In this document: piece after piece, positions 1-8,642 of the stretch
How the letters are laid out: every line of letters starts with the position of its first letter
How positions within the stretch are numbered: position 1 is the stretch's first letter
Assembly (NCBI GenBank): GCA_001941065.1
Contig: MSHJ01000003.1
Location: 62,001 to 126,000 of the forward strand
Length of the DNA stretch: 64,000 nt
Reading direction: 5' to 3'
Source of the DNA: Alistipes sp. Zagget8
Lineage (GTDB): Bacteria; Bacteroidota; Bacteroidia; Bacteroidales; Rikenellaceae
Notes under the pieces: model-generated
The model's input: only the letters and a program-made list of their open reading frames with translations
Told to the model about the DNA's origin: nothing
Databases searched by the model: none
Program-made: the position numbers and the translations under genes

Positions 1-2628
1 GTTCGAACCGTTCTTATTGAACGTATTGGTGCTGAACGCCGAGGTTACCTGGTCGCCGATACCGTCAATGACGTTTTTGGAGGTCGAATAGGTATAGGTA
101 GCCATCAGCGAGAGACCGAAGCCCCATGTCTTCGACACCTGCGCCGAGATCGAAGCATAGTACCCGTTCACATCGTCGGTATTCTGAATCAGATAGGGGT
201 TGATGGTTTTACCCTCTTTGTTCTTGATATTCTGGCTTTCCCAGTAGACACGCGCTTCGGGTTCGCCCGGGAGCTGGATGCCGCCTTCTTTCTCGACCAT
301 GCCGAGTTTGGTCACGGTCACCGAATTGAAATCCTTGTTATAGATACCCTCGATATTGAGGTTGACGTCGCCCGGCAGTTTCAGGTCCAGTGCCAGCGAA
401 CTTTTCCATGTCGAAGGCATTTTGAGTTTTTTGTCCAGAATGGTCGGAGCCGTATTGGCTGCCAGGTCTTGTTTCTGGTAAGCTCCGCCGTAAACGTCCT
501 CCAGCATGTCGCTGACATTGGTGTGGAATGACGGCATTTTCGTATTCTGATCATCTCGGTAAAGCGTCAGTCCGTTCTGGATGCAGTTGCTGTTTCCGGC
601 AACCGATACGAGCCAAACGAAGGGCAGACGGCCGTTGAAGACGCCCGTACCACCGCGGAGGATGTACTTGCGCTCGCCGGTCATATCCCAGTTGAAGCCT
701 ACGCGGGGAGCTACCGACAGACGTGCCTTGGGCATATCCGAGGTCTTGTAGCCGCCGTAGTCGGCGAAAGCCTGCGTGAAATCCTTGTTCTCGTTGTCGG
801 AGATCGACGGATAGACCGGAACCTCGAAGCGCAGTCCGACCGTAGCTTTGAAACGCTCGCTGAAATTGATCTCATCCTGCAGGTAGATCGAATACTGCAT
901 GTAGGTAAACTGGGGATATGCCTGCGCCAAAGCGTCGTTGTTACCGTGGGCAATACGGAACGCCAGCGGAGCTTTGTTATTCTTGAAATCGTCCCAGCTT
1001 TCGTAGACGTAGTATCCTGCGCCGCCCTGCTGGTAGCCGTTCGTCGTCAGGTTGTGCTCGAACTGCAGACCTGCCACCAGGCGGTTCTTACCGATCGTGT
1101 AGCCGACCTCATCGGTTACGATATGCGTCGATACCTCGCGGAGATTACCCTCGGTGAAGGGGTCGAGGCCGAACGAAGCATACAGGGCGCTCTTGCCGTC
1201 TGCGGGATCCAGAATGTCCACCGTCGGGAAGATGCCGCCGTCGTAGCTGCGCGGCTCGTACTGGTACGAGTAGGTGTAACGCAGCGTGTTGGTCAGACGG
1301 CTGTCCAGGAAGCGCGAGTTCAACTCGGCAGCTACCGACGTGAAATTCTGCTCCTGATAGTAGCGTGAGTTCTCGAAATACATGGCATAGTTCGAGGTAC
1401 GACCGTAGGTGTCTTTGTCATACACTTTGCTGGCTTCGAAAGGCGAGATCGACGACGACGGAGCCGACGAATACTTGTTTTGGGTCCGGCTGAAACGCAC
1501 GTTGAGCGCGTGGTTGCGGGTGATGTTCCAGTCCACGCGGGCCATGAGTTTGTATCCGGGGGTCTTCACCGAGTAGTCTTGGTAGGCACCGGGGTTGTAG
1601 CCGTAGGTATCGATCAGGAACTGGCTCATCTCGTCGAGTCGCGAAGCTGTCGGGCGGTTGTATTGCGAGTTGCCGCCGTAAGCCTGGCTCTCGTTGGTAC
1701 GCGCCAGACGTGACGTGCCCGGGGTGGTGTTCCATTCGCGCTCGAAATTGGCGAACACGAAGAGTTTGTTCTTGATGATCGGGGCGCCGATGCTGAATCC
1801 GAGGGTGTTGTCGCGCATCTCGCTCAGCGACAGCTTGCCGCCGTCGTACTTGTCGCCCTGAAGCTGGTCGCTCTTGGAATAGAGGTATGCCGAAACTTTC
1901 AGGTCGTTGGTACCCGACTTGGTGACGGCGTTGATGGCGCCGCCCGTGAAGCCGCTCTGACGTACGTCGAAGGGGGTTACCGACACCGACACCTGCTCCA
2001 GTGCGTCGAGCGAAATGGGCGAGCCGCCTGCGGGCAGGTTGCCGCCGATACCGAACATATTGTTGAATGCGGCGCCGTCGACCGTCACATACGACTGACG
2101 GTAGTTACCGCCACCGATGGCCAGTCCCGACGTGGTCGACGAAGCCTGCGGCGTGAGTTTCATGATGTCGTTCATACTGCGGTTCACCGTAGGCATCAGC
2201 TCGATCTGCTCGTTGGAGATGCTGGTGATGGCACCCGCACGGTTGACGTTCATCGAGCTGTTCCGGCCGTCGGCCTTGATGACCACGGCCTCGAGCTCCT
2301 GGCTGTCTTTGAGGAATGCGTCGCGCTTGAGGGTTTGTCCCAGCGACAGCATCAGTCCCGGGAATTCGACCGACTGATAACCTACGAACGAGAAGGTCAC
2401 CGAGTACGGACCTCCCGTGCGCAGTCCCTGCAGGTTGTAGTTACCGTTCTTGTCGGTAACCGCACCGTACTGCGTACCCGAAGGAGTGTGTACGGCCACG
2501 ACCGTGGCGCCGACGAGCGGTTGTCCGTTCTGGTCGACTACCGTACCGTTCATTCCCGACGTCGTCACCTGCGCATTCACGGCGCAATAGGCGAAAATCG
2601 TGAGCATGAGTAGAAAAAGTTTCTTCAT
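1..2628 (-). CDS. TonB-dependent receptor, Oar-like (3' end outside window)
   Basis: The frame is open from an ATG at 2628 to the window edge (876 codons, no stop), so the C-terminus is missing. The first 20 residues form a signal peptide ending in VNAQ. Next come a carboxypeptidase-regulatory-like beta-sandwich (about residues 26-105, with GQPLVGATV and FVGYQ), a TonB plug domain (about 120-230) and a long outer-membrane barrel rich in aromatic residues. The regulatory domain plus plug and the AVTKSGTN stretch resemble Oar-type receptors that import or display large ligands at the outer membrane. No SusD partner is visible on the side that can be seen, so the ligand is unknown. Divergent from the permease at 3014. 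Confidence 0.88.
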   Translation of the reverse strand, partial: MKKLFLLMLTIFAYCAVNAQVTTSGMNGTVVDQNGQPLVGATVVAVHTPSGTQYGAVTDKNGNYNLQGLRTGGPYSVTFSFVGYQSVEFPGLMLSLGQTLKRDAFLKDSQELEAVVIKADGRNSSMNVNRAGAITSISNEQIELMPTVNRSMNDIMKLTPQASSTTSGLAIGGGNYRQSYVTVDGAAFNNMFGIGGNLPAGGSPISLDALEQVSVSVTPFDVRQSGFTGGAINAVTKSGTNDLKVSAYLYSKSDQLQGDKYDGGKLSLSEMRDNTLGFSIGAPIIKNKLFVFANFEREWNTTPGTSRLARTNESQAYGGNSQYNRPTASRLDEMSQFLIDTYGYNPGAYQDYSVKTPGYKLMARVDWNITRNHALNVRFSRTQNKYSSAPSSSISPFEASKVYDKDTYGRTSNYAMYFENSRYYQEQNFTSVAAELNSRFLDSRLTNTLRYTYSYQYEPRSYDGGIFPTVDILDPADGKSALYASFGLDPFTEGNLREVSTHIVTDEVGYTIGKNRLVAGLQFEHNLTTNGYQQGGAGYYVYESWDDFKNNKAPLAFRIAHGNNDALAQAYPQFTYMQYSIYLQDEINFSERFKATVGLRFEVPVYPSISDNENKDFTQAFADYGGYKTSDMPKARLSVAPRVGFNWDMTGERKYILRGGTGVFNGRLPFVWLVSVAGNSNCIQNGLTLYRDDQNTKMPSFHTNVSDMLEDVYGGAYQKQDLAANTAPTILDKKLKMPSTWKSSLALDLKLPGDVNLNIEGIYNKDFNSVTVTKLGMVEKEGGIQLPGEPEARVYWESQNIKNKEGKTINPYLIQNTDDVNGYYASISAQVSKTWGFGLSLMATYTYSTSKNVIDGIGDQVTSAFSTNTFNKNGSN

Positions 2629-3013
2629 ACACTTGTGAATTTAATTGATAATAATGGGTTGTTTGTGTTTTATCGTTTGTAAAGATGGACTTGGTTTCTG
2701 GATTTTCGCTGTCGGGGAGTGAATTTTAACCGTATTGTAAAAGCATTGAGGGACATCCCTTTTTACAGGAATATCCCTCTTATCTTATACTGTATACCTC
2801 CGCTTTCGCCACATAGGAACCATATTGTGATGGTCCCCGGATTTACGATAAGCCGATATCTGGATGATGCCAACCATAATTTTCATGGCACAAATATAAA
2901 TCAAATATTTTTGCGCCGCAATAGGACACCGGGATTTTTATTCGACAATATTTCAACATTTTGCAGAATCTGCCCCGGAGGCTTGCGGCACGTTCCTTGC
3001 GCAGGGGCGGGGT
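2629..3013. promoter_or_regulatory. Divergent intergenic region with two TAnnTTTG boxes
   Basis: This AT-rich 385-bp spacer holds a minus-strand TATATTTG box (plus positions 2891-2898) and a plus-strand TATTTTTG box (2906-2913). Both match the Bacteroidetes -7 consensus. They are candidate promoters for the TonB receptor (with a long leader) and for the permease. I see no credible gene here. Confidence 0.45.
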
Positions 3014-4066
3014 ATGCTTTCGACGCGTGAGAAATACTGGCACTATTCGCTTTTTGTGCTCATCGTGGGGTTGGGCGTGACGATTTTCGTCGAGCTGACG
3101 CCCTTTCTGGGGGGCCTGCTGGGAGCCGTCACGATCTACGTGCTGCTCCGGCGGCAGATGTGGTTCCTGAGCGAACGGCGGCGGTGGCGGCGGAGCCTGG
3201 CGGCCTCGCTGCTGCTGGGCGAGGCGGTGCTCTTCTTCCTCGTTCCGATCAGCCTGATCGTCTGGATGGTCGTCGACCGGATTCAGGGAGTCACGCTCGA
3301 CCCCGATTCGATCATCGCGCCCGTGAAACATGTCGCCGGGCTGATCCACGAGAAGACCGGCTATGATATGCTTCAGGAGAGCAACGTTCGGTCACTCATG
3401 GCCTTCATTCCCCGAATGGGGCAGTGGATCGTGAGCGGGCTTTTCGATTTCGGCGTCAATATCGTCGTACTGCTGTTCGTGCTCTATTTCATGCTCATCG
3501 GGGGCCTGCGCATGGAGGCCTACTGCCGCGAGATACTGCCTTTCAACCGCCGCACGGCCCGCAACGTGATGCGCGAAATCCACATGATCGTCCGTTCGAA
3601 CGCCATCGTTATCCCGCTGCTGGCCGTCTCCCAGGGTATCGTCGCCTATGTCGGCTATTTGGCTTTCGGGGTCCCGGCGCCGCTTTTCTGGGGTGTGCTG
3701 ACCTGCTTTTCGACGATTCTCCCCATCGTCGGCACGGCGCTCGTGTGGCTGCCGCTGGCGTTCTACATGGGTCTCGACGGCAACTGGGGGCAGGGGATCG
3801 GGTTGGCGATGTACGGCGGGCTGGTAATCACGCAGGTGGACAACCTCGTGCGCATGATCATGCAGAAAAAGATGGCCGACACGCATCCGCTCGTCACCAT
3901 CTTCGGGGTCTTCATCGGCCTGTCGCTCTTCGGCTTTATGGGCGTCATCTTCGGGCCGCTGATGCTGGCGATGTTCATCTTCTGCGTCAACCTCTTCAAA
4001 TGCAGGTACCTCGACGGCAAACCCGACCACCAGCTGTTCGTTCCGGACGACGGTTCCGGACATTGA
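3014..4066 (+). CDS. AI-2E family transporter (PerM/YdiK-like permease)
   Basis: The 350-residue polytopic membrane protein has hydrophobic segments near residues 13-45, 65-90, 140-165, 195-225, 230-260 and 285-325. The end is typical of the AI-2E/PerM family (formerly UPF0118): a long loop between the early and late helices, then GVPAPLFWG, FSTILPIVG and the last helices with FGVFIGLSLFGFMGVIFGPL. Members are proposed to export small molecules or, in some cases, work as Na+/H+ antiporters; the substrate cannot be told from sequence. The start is the first ATG after a -7 box at 2906. It stands alone before the carboxyltransferase gene. Confidence 0.85.
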   Translation: MLSTREKYWHYSLFVLIVGLGVTIFVELTPFLGGLLGAVTIYVLLRRQMWFLSERRRWRRSLAASLLLGEAVLFFLVPISLIVWMVVDRIQGVTLDPDSIIAPVKHVAGLIHEKTGYDMLQESNVRSLMAFIPRMGQWIVSGLFDFGVNIVVLLFVLYFMLIGGLRMEAYCREILPFNRRTARNVMREIHMIVRSNAIVIPLLAVSQGIVAYVGYLAFGVPAPLFWGVLTCFSTILPIVGTALVWLPLAFYMGLDGNWGQGIGLAMYGGLVITQVDNLVRMIMQKKMADTHPLVTIFGVFIGLSLFGFMGVIFGPLMLAMFIFCVNLFKCRYLDGKPDHQLFVPDDGSGH

Positions 4067-4162
4067 GCCGTCTTTTCGGACTTTTTATCACAAAAAGTAA
4101 GCAAACGCACCGTTTATTCTGAAAATTCCCCGGAAAAATGTTGCATATTCCTATGGGTTTAT

Positions 4163-4170
4163 TACCTTTG
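4163..4170 (+). promoter_or_regulatory. Bacteroidetes-type promoter for the carboxyltransferase gene
   Basis: TACCTTTG matches the TAnnTTTG -7 box, and a TTG lies about 19-20 bp upstream near 4140. The start codon follows 56 bp later. Confidence 0.5.
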
Positions 4171-4225
4171 TTATTGAAATAACAATAGATTCGTGCCAAA
4201 GAACCCTTAAATTAATAGTACAACA

Positions 4226-6082
4226 ATGGCGAGAAATCTCAAAATCAGAGACCTAACGTTGCGCGACGGCCAGCAGTCGTCGTTCGCGACACGTATGAAC
4301 CAGGAGCAGATCGACCGCTGCCTGCCGTTCTACAAAGATGCCAATTTCTATGCGATGGAGGTTTGGGGAGGCGCCGTGCCCGACTCGGTGATGCGCTATC
4401 TCAACGAGAATCCCTGGACGCGCCTCGAGACGATTTACAAGGCTGTCGGCAGTGTCTCGAAACTTACCGCCCTTTCGCGCGGCCGCAACCTGTTCGGCTA
4501 TGCGCCCTATACGGACGAGATCATCGACGGCTTCTGCCGCAACTCGATCCAGAGCGGCCTGGGGATCATGCGTATCTTCGACTGCCTGAACGATGTCGAC
4601 AACGTCAAGTCCACCATCAAGTATGTCAAAAAGTACGGCGGTATCGCCGACTGTTCGGTTTGCTATACGGTGGACCCGAAATATCCCGAGCTGGGCTTCT
4701 GGGCCAAGCTGACGGGCAAGTCGAATCCCAAGCCGGTTTTCACCGACGCCTATTTCCTCGACAAGGCCAAACAGATGGCCGCGCTGGGCGCCGACATGAT
4801 CACTATTAAAGATATGTCGGGACTCATTCCGCCGCGCCGCGTCGCCACGCTCGTGCGGCTGCTGAAGAAGAACCTTTCGATTCCCGTCGATTTCCATACC
4901 CACTGCACGCCGGGCTACGGACTGGCTTCGGTGCTCTCGGCCATCATCGCCGGCGTCGACATCGTGGACACCAACTGCTGGTATTTCGCCGAAGGCACCG
5001 GTGCTCCGGCCATCGAGCTGGTCCATGTCTTCTGCAAGAAGCTGGGCATCGAGACGGGCGTCAACATGGAAGCCGTCGCCAAGATCAACACCCAGCTGCG
5101 GGAGATCCGTAAGGAGCTCAACCAGTCGGTGTTCGGCACGGAGAAACCCGAACCCAAGGCGTTCAACCCGCTGACCGACACGCTGCCCGACGAGATCGAC
5201 GCGCTGTTCGACAAAGCCATCGCCGCCGCCCAGCGCGACGACGAGGAGGCGACGCTCGACGCCTGCCGCAAAATCGAGGCTTATTTCGGTTTCCCGGCTC
5301 CCAACGAGCTGGTCCAGAAGGCCGAAATTCCCGGCGGTATGTATTCGAACATGGTCGCCCAGCTCAAGCAGCTCAAGGCCGAGGAGATTCTGCCCCGCGC
5401 CATGGAGCTGATTCCGACGGTGCGTCTGGCCGCAGGCCTGCCGCCGCTGGTGACCCCGACCTCGCAGATCGTGGGTGCCCAGGCCGTCAACTGCGCCCTC
5501 GACGAGAAGGCCGGGCGTCCGATGTACACCAACAAGTCGTCGCAGTTCGTGGGACTGGTCAAGGGCGAATACGGCAAGACGCCGGTGAAGATCGACCCCG
5601 AATTCCGCTTCAAGATCTGCGGAGTCCGTGAGGAGACTCCCTACGACACGTCGAAATACCAGATGCAGCCCAATCCCGAACTGCCCGAGGCCGGCGGCGT
5701 GAAGCTCGCAGCCAACGAGAAGGAGGTACTGCTGCTCGAGCTGTTTCCGCTCGTTGCCAAGACGTTCCTCACCGATATGAAGGTGAAGGCTTACGAGGCT
5801 TCGAAGCCCGCAGAACCTGCCGTGAAGGCCGAGGAGAAGCATGCCGAAGAGGCGCAGGCCGCAATCACGGGCAACACCGTGACGGCTCCGCTGCCGGGGC
5901 GTGTGATCGAGCTCAAGGTGAAAGTGGGGGATACGGTCAAGGCCGGCGACGAGGTTGTCATCCTCGAAGCCATGAAGATGGAGAACGCCATCACCTCCGA
6001 CTATGCCGGTACGGTGAAGCAGGTTCTGGTCGCCGAAGGCCAGACGGTCGCCACCGATGCCGTTCTGGTTGAGATCGCGTAA
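4226..6082 (+). CDS. Biotin-dependent carboxyltransferase: oxaloacetate decarboxylase alpha / pyruvate carboxylase subunit B type
   Basis: The 618 residues have the OadA/PycB layout: an HMGL-like TIM barrel (about 5-275) with RDLTLRDGQQS at the N-terminus and the metal-binding stretch DFHTHCTPG; a conserved carboxyltransferase domain (about 290-480); a linker rich in Ala, Pro and Glu; and a C-terminal biotinyl domain with EAMKMEN at 581-587 (biotinylated Lys584). The enzyme transfers a carboxyl group between biotin and pyruvate/oxaloacetate. The family works either with a membrane sodium-pumping beta/gamma pair or with a separate biotin carboxylase, and neither is adjacent. I therefore leave the symbol open between oadA and pycB. 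The gene is transcribed alone between its own promoter and a strong terminator. Confidence 0.9.
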   Translation: MARNLKIRDLTLRDGQQSSFATRMNQEQIDRCLPFYKDANFYAMEVWGGAVPDSVMRYLNENPWTRLETIYKAVGSVSKLTALSRGRNLFGYAPYTDEIIDGFCRNSIQSGLGIMRIFDCLNDVDNVKSTIKYVKKYGGIADCSVCYTVDPKYPELGFWAKLTGKSNPKPVFTDAYFLDKAKQMAALGADMITIKDMSGLIPPRRVATLVRLLKKNLSIPVDFHTHCTPGYGLASVLSAIIAGVDIVDTNCWYFAEGTGAPAIELVHVFCKKLGIETGVNMEAVAKINTQLREIRKELNQSVFGTEKPEPKAFNPLTDTLPDEIDALFDKAIAAAQRDDEEATLDACRKIEAYFGFPAPNELVQKAEIPGGMYSNMVAQLKQLKAEEILPRAMELIPTVRLAAGLPPLVTPTSQIVGAQAVNCALDEKAGRPMYTNKSSQFVGLVKGEYGKTPVKIDPEFRFKICGVREETPYDTSKYQMQPNPELPEAGGVKLAANEKEVLLLELFPLVAKTFLTDMKVKAYEASKPAEPAVKAEEKHAEEAQAAITGNTVTAPLPGRVIELKVKVGDTVKAGDEVVILEAMKMENAITSDYAGTVKQVLVAEGQTVATDAVLVEIA

Positions 6083-6109
6083 TCAGGAACATTCTTTGTG
6101 CTTACTTTT

Positions 6110-6150
6110 CCGTCCGCAACGCCCGAATGCGTTGCGGACGGAACTTTTTT
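6110..6150 (+). terminator. Rho-independent terminator
   Basis: A perfect 13-bp stem (CCGTCCGCAACGC / GCGTTGCGGACGG, 6110-6122 and 6129-6141) with a 6-nt loop is followed by a run of eight T. It ends the carboxyltransferase transcript. Confidence 0.9.
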
Positions 6151-6155
6151 TTCGG

Positions 6156-6163
6156 TAACTTTG
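6156..6163 (+). promoter_or_regulatory. Putative promoter of the PoxB-like gene
   Basis: TAACTTTG matches the TAnnTTTG -7 box and lies about 55 bp before the preferred start codon at 6219, immediately after the upstream terminator. Confidence 0.45.
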
Positions 6164-6218
6164 GTATTGATCTTGGACGCTTCCGGGAGTGATGCAAACA
6201 GTTGAAAATCCAAATATT

Positions 6219-7955
6219 ATGGGAAAGAAAGTAGCCGACCAGCTGGTCGAGACGATCTGCAGCGCGGGTATCCGCCACATCTATGCGGTTGCGGGCGACA
6301 GCCTGAACGAAGTGAACGATGCCGTGCGCCGAGCCGGAACCGTCCGGTGGATACACATGCGCCACGAGGAGAGCGGTGCCTTTGCGGCCGCCGCCGAGGC
6401 CGAACTCAACGGACTTGCCTGCTGCGCGGGCAGCAGTGGCCCGGGACACGTACATTTGATAAACGGGCTTTACGACGCCCACCGGAGCAACTGCTCGGTG
6501 CTGGCCATCGCTTCGACCTGTCCTTCGGACCAGTTCGGCACGGGCTATTTCCAGGAGACCAGCCCGATCCGCCTTTTTGACGATTGCAGCGGTTATAACC
6601 AGCTGGCCGTCACGCCCGCGCAGTTTGCGCAGATGCTTCCTGCCGCTTTGCAGCATGCCCTCCACAAACGCGAAGTCGCCGTAATCGGGCTTCCGGGCGA
6701 CGTGGCCGCCTGTCCCTGCGCCGAGAGTCCCGGAGCTCCGGGGCCGCTGCCTTCGCACAGCCTTTTCCGGCCGCAGGACGGCGAACTCCGCCAGCTGGCC
6801 GACATGATCGGCTCGGCTGAACGCATTACGCTCTTCTGCGGCATCGGGGCCCGCGAGGCCCACGACGAGGTGGTGCAGTTGGCGGGCCTGCTGAAAGCCC
6901 CCGTGGCTTACAGCTTCAAATCCAAGATGGAGGTTCAGTACGACAATCCCTTCGAAATCGGCATGACGGGCCTGCTGGGGCTTCCGTCGGCCTATGCCAG
7001 CATGCACGAATCGGACTTGCTGATCCTGCTGGGCACCGATTTTCCCTACGACTCTTTCCTGCCGCAGGAGTGCCGCATCGCGCAGGTGGACATCCGTCCC
7101 GAGCGCATCGGACGCCGGGCCCGCGTCGAACTGGGGCTGGCCGGCGATGTAAAGGACACCCTGCAGGCGCTGCTCCCGATGCTCGGGGAGCGTTCCGACC
7201 GGTCGTTCCTCGACCGCCAGCTGAAAATCTACCGCGAGTTGTGCGACGACATGGCCGCCGTAGCTTCGAAACCGGGCAGCGCAGGCAACCTCGCGCCGGA
7301 ATATGTGGCGACGCTGATCGACCGGCTGGCTTCCGACGATGCGATCTTTACGGTCGATACGGGTATGTGCTGTGTCTGGGGTGCCCGCTACCTCCACGCC
7401 ACGGGACGCCGCCGGATGCTCGGGTCGTTCAACCACGGTTCGATGGCCAACGCCCTGCCGATGGCTATCGGTGCGGCCCTCGCACGCCCCGGTCAGGAGG
7501 TCGTGGCGCTGTGCGGCGACGGGGGACTCTCGATGCTGCTGGGCGATCTGGCGACGATCGTGGAGTACCGGCTTCCGGTGAAGATTGTGGTTTTCAATAA
7601 CCGTTCGCTGGGCATGGTGAAATTGGAAATGGAGGTGGCGGGGCTTCCCGACTGCCAGACGGATATGTGCAACCCCGATTTCGAGGCCATCGCCCGGGCC
7701 ATGGGCATCACGGCATTTTCGGTGGACGACCCTGCGCAGGCCGAGTCCACGCTGCTGAGGGTCTTTGACACCCCGGGGCCGGTCCTTGTGAGCGTCCAGA
7801 CCGATCCCAACGCATTGGCGATGCCTCCGAAAGTGGAATTCGAACAGATGAAGGGATTTGCCCTGGCCATGACCAAACTAATCCTTTCGGGCCGCACCGA
7901 CGAGGTCGTCGCCACGGCTAAGAGCAACCTCAAGCACCTTCGCGAACTGGTCTGA
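6219..7955 (+). CDS. Thiamine-diphosphate enzyme, PoxB-like pyruvate oxidase/dehydrogenase (quinone)
   Basis: The three-domain ThDP enzyme resembles E. coli PoxB along its length. The N-terminal pyrimidine-binding domain has AVAGDSLNEVNDAVRR and the catalytic-type Glu in RHEESGA. A central FAD/transhydrogenase-like domain follows (about 190-320). The C-terminal domain has the ThDP/Mg signature, starting at GDGGLSMLLGDL and ending in VFNN. The product is predicted to oxidise pyruvate to acetate and CO2, passing electrons to quinone or flavin. I chose the ATG at 6219 because similarity to PoxB starts there; in-frame GTG 6189 and ATG 6192 would add ten or nine residues. A relative such as acetolactate synthase is less likely given the GDSLN pattern. 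Confidence 0.85.
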   Translation: MGKKVADQLVETICSAGIRHIYAVAGDSLNEVNDAVRRAGTVRWIHMRHEESGAFAAAAEAELNGLACCAGSSGPGHVHLINGLYDAHRSNCSVLAIASTCPSDQFGTGYFQETSPIRLFDDCSGYNQLAVTPAQFAQMLPAALQHALHKREVAVIGLPGDVAACPCAESPGAPGPLPSHSLFRPQDGELRQLADMIGSAERITLFCGIGAREAHDEVVQLAGLLKAPVAYSFKSKMEVQYDNPFEIGMTGLLGLPSAYASMHESDLLILLGTDFPYDSFLPQECRIAQVDIRPERIGRRARVELGLAGDVKDTLQALLPMLGERSDRSFLDRQLKIYRELCDDMAAVASKPGSAGNLAPEYVATLIDRLASDDAIFTVDTGMCCVWGARYLHATGRRRMLGSFNHGSMANALPMAIGAALARPGQEVVALCGDGGLSMLLGDLATIVEYRLPVKIVVFNNRSLGMVKLEMEVAGLPDCQTDMCNPDFEAIARAMGITAFSVDDPAQAESTLLRVFDTPGPVLVSVQTDPNALAMPPKVEFEQMKGFALAMTKLILSGRTDEVVATAKSNLKHLRELV

Positions 7956-7968
7956 CCCGCGGGTCGGA

Positions 7969-8577
7969 TCACTCCTTCTGCAGGAGCTCTCCCTCCATCC
8001 GGTCGGTGTAGAAGATGCCGTCGAGGTGGTCTGTTTCGTGCTGGAAGATGACGGCCGTGAATCCGCTGATGCGCTCCGTCCGTTCGGCGAACTGTTCGTC
8101 GCGGTAGCGCAACGTGATTTGCTGCGCCCGTTTCACGTCGCCGTAGAACCCGGGGATCGAGAGGCATCCCTCGCGTCCCGGGGCGGTCTCCGCGGAGTAT
8201 TCGACGATTTCGGGGTTCAGGTAGATTTCGAAAGGCTCTCCCGGCTTGTCGAACCGCTGCACGGCGATCATCCGCCGCAGGATTCCCACCTGTGGGGCAG
8301 CTATCCCCACACCGGTGTTCTCCGGGTCCCGCACCGTGGCGAGCATCCGGCGGCGGAGCGTCTCGTAGTCGTCCGCACGTTCCATGCCTTCGGCCATCGG
8401 GGCCGATTTCCGGCGGAGCGTCAGCGAATCGCTGCGGTCGTTGACCGTCAGCACGCGCATGATTTCCCCTTCGCCGGAGCGAATCGTTTCCCGTTCGGCG
8501 GCGCTGAAACCCCGCGAACATCCCGCCAGCGCGAACATGGCGGCCGTACCCAGGCAGATTTTTCCGATTGTTTTCAT
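7969..8577 (-). CDS. Peptide deformylase with lipoprotein signal peptide
   Basis: All three deformylase motifs are present: GVGIAAPQ (residues 89-96), EGCLS (136-140) and the metal-binding HETDH (180-184). Cytosolic deformylase removes formyl groups from new proteins. Here, however, the N-terminus is a lipoprotein signal (charged start, hydrophobic run, lipobox ALAGC with Cys20), so the enzyme is predicted to be anchored outside the cytoplasm. A longer open frame reaches 8703, but the ATG at 8577 gives the clean signal peptide and lies about 50 bp after a TATATTTG box. The gene converges with the PoxB-like gene (13-bp gap). The substrate outside the cytoplasm is unknown. Confidence 0.88.
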   Translation of the reverse strand: MKTIGKICLGTAAMFALAGCSRGFSAAERETIRSGEGEIMRVLTVNDRSDSLTLRRKSAPMAEGMERADDYETLRRRMLATVRDPENTGVGIAAPQVGILRRMIAVQRFDKPGEPFEIYLNPEIVEYSAETAPGREGCLSIPGFYGDVKRAQQITLRYRDEQFAERTERISGFTAVIFQHETDHLDGIFYTDRMEGELLQKE

Positions 8578-8623
8578 GGTGTGGCTGTGTTGAGTCCGTA
8601 GTAAACAAGTGTCGTTACAACTC

Positions 8624-8631
8624 CAAATATA
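8624..8631 (-). promoter_or_regulatory. Promoter -7 box for the lipoprotein deformylase
   Basis: TATATTTG on the minus strand, 47 bp before the chosen start at 8577, supports that start over the longer reading frame. Confidence 0.5.
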
Positions 8632-8642
8632 CGATTTTTTCG

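Noticed and set aside
2719..3030. 103-codon plus-strand frame in the gap before the permease
   Set aside because: It covers two promoter boxes, has no family resemblance and no conserved pattern.
4253..5842. Long minus-strand open frame (529 codons) over the carboxyltransferase gene
   Set aside because: It is the antisense shadow of a GC-rich gene with clear family motifs on the plus strand; its own translation is rich in Arg, Leu and Gly without any domain.
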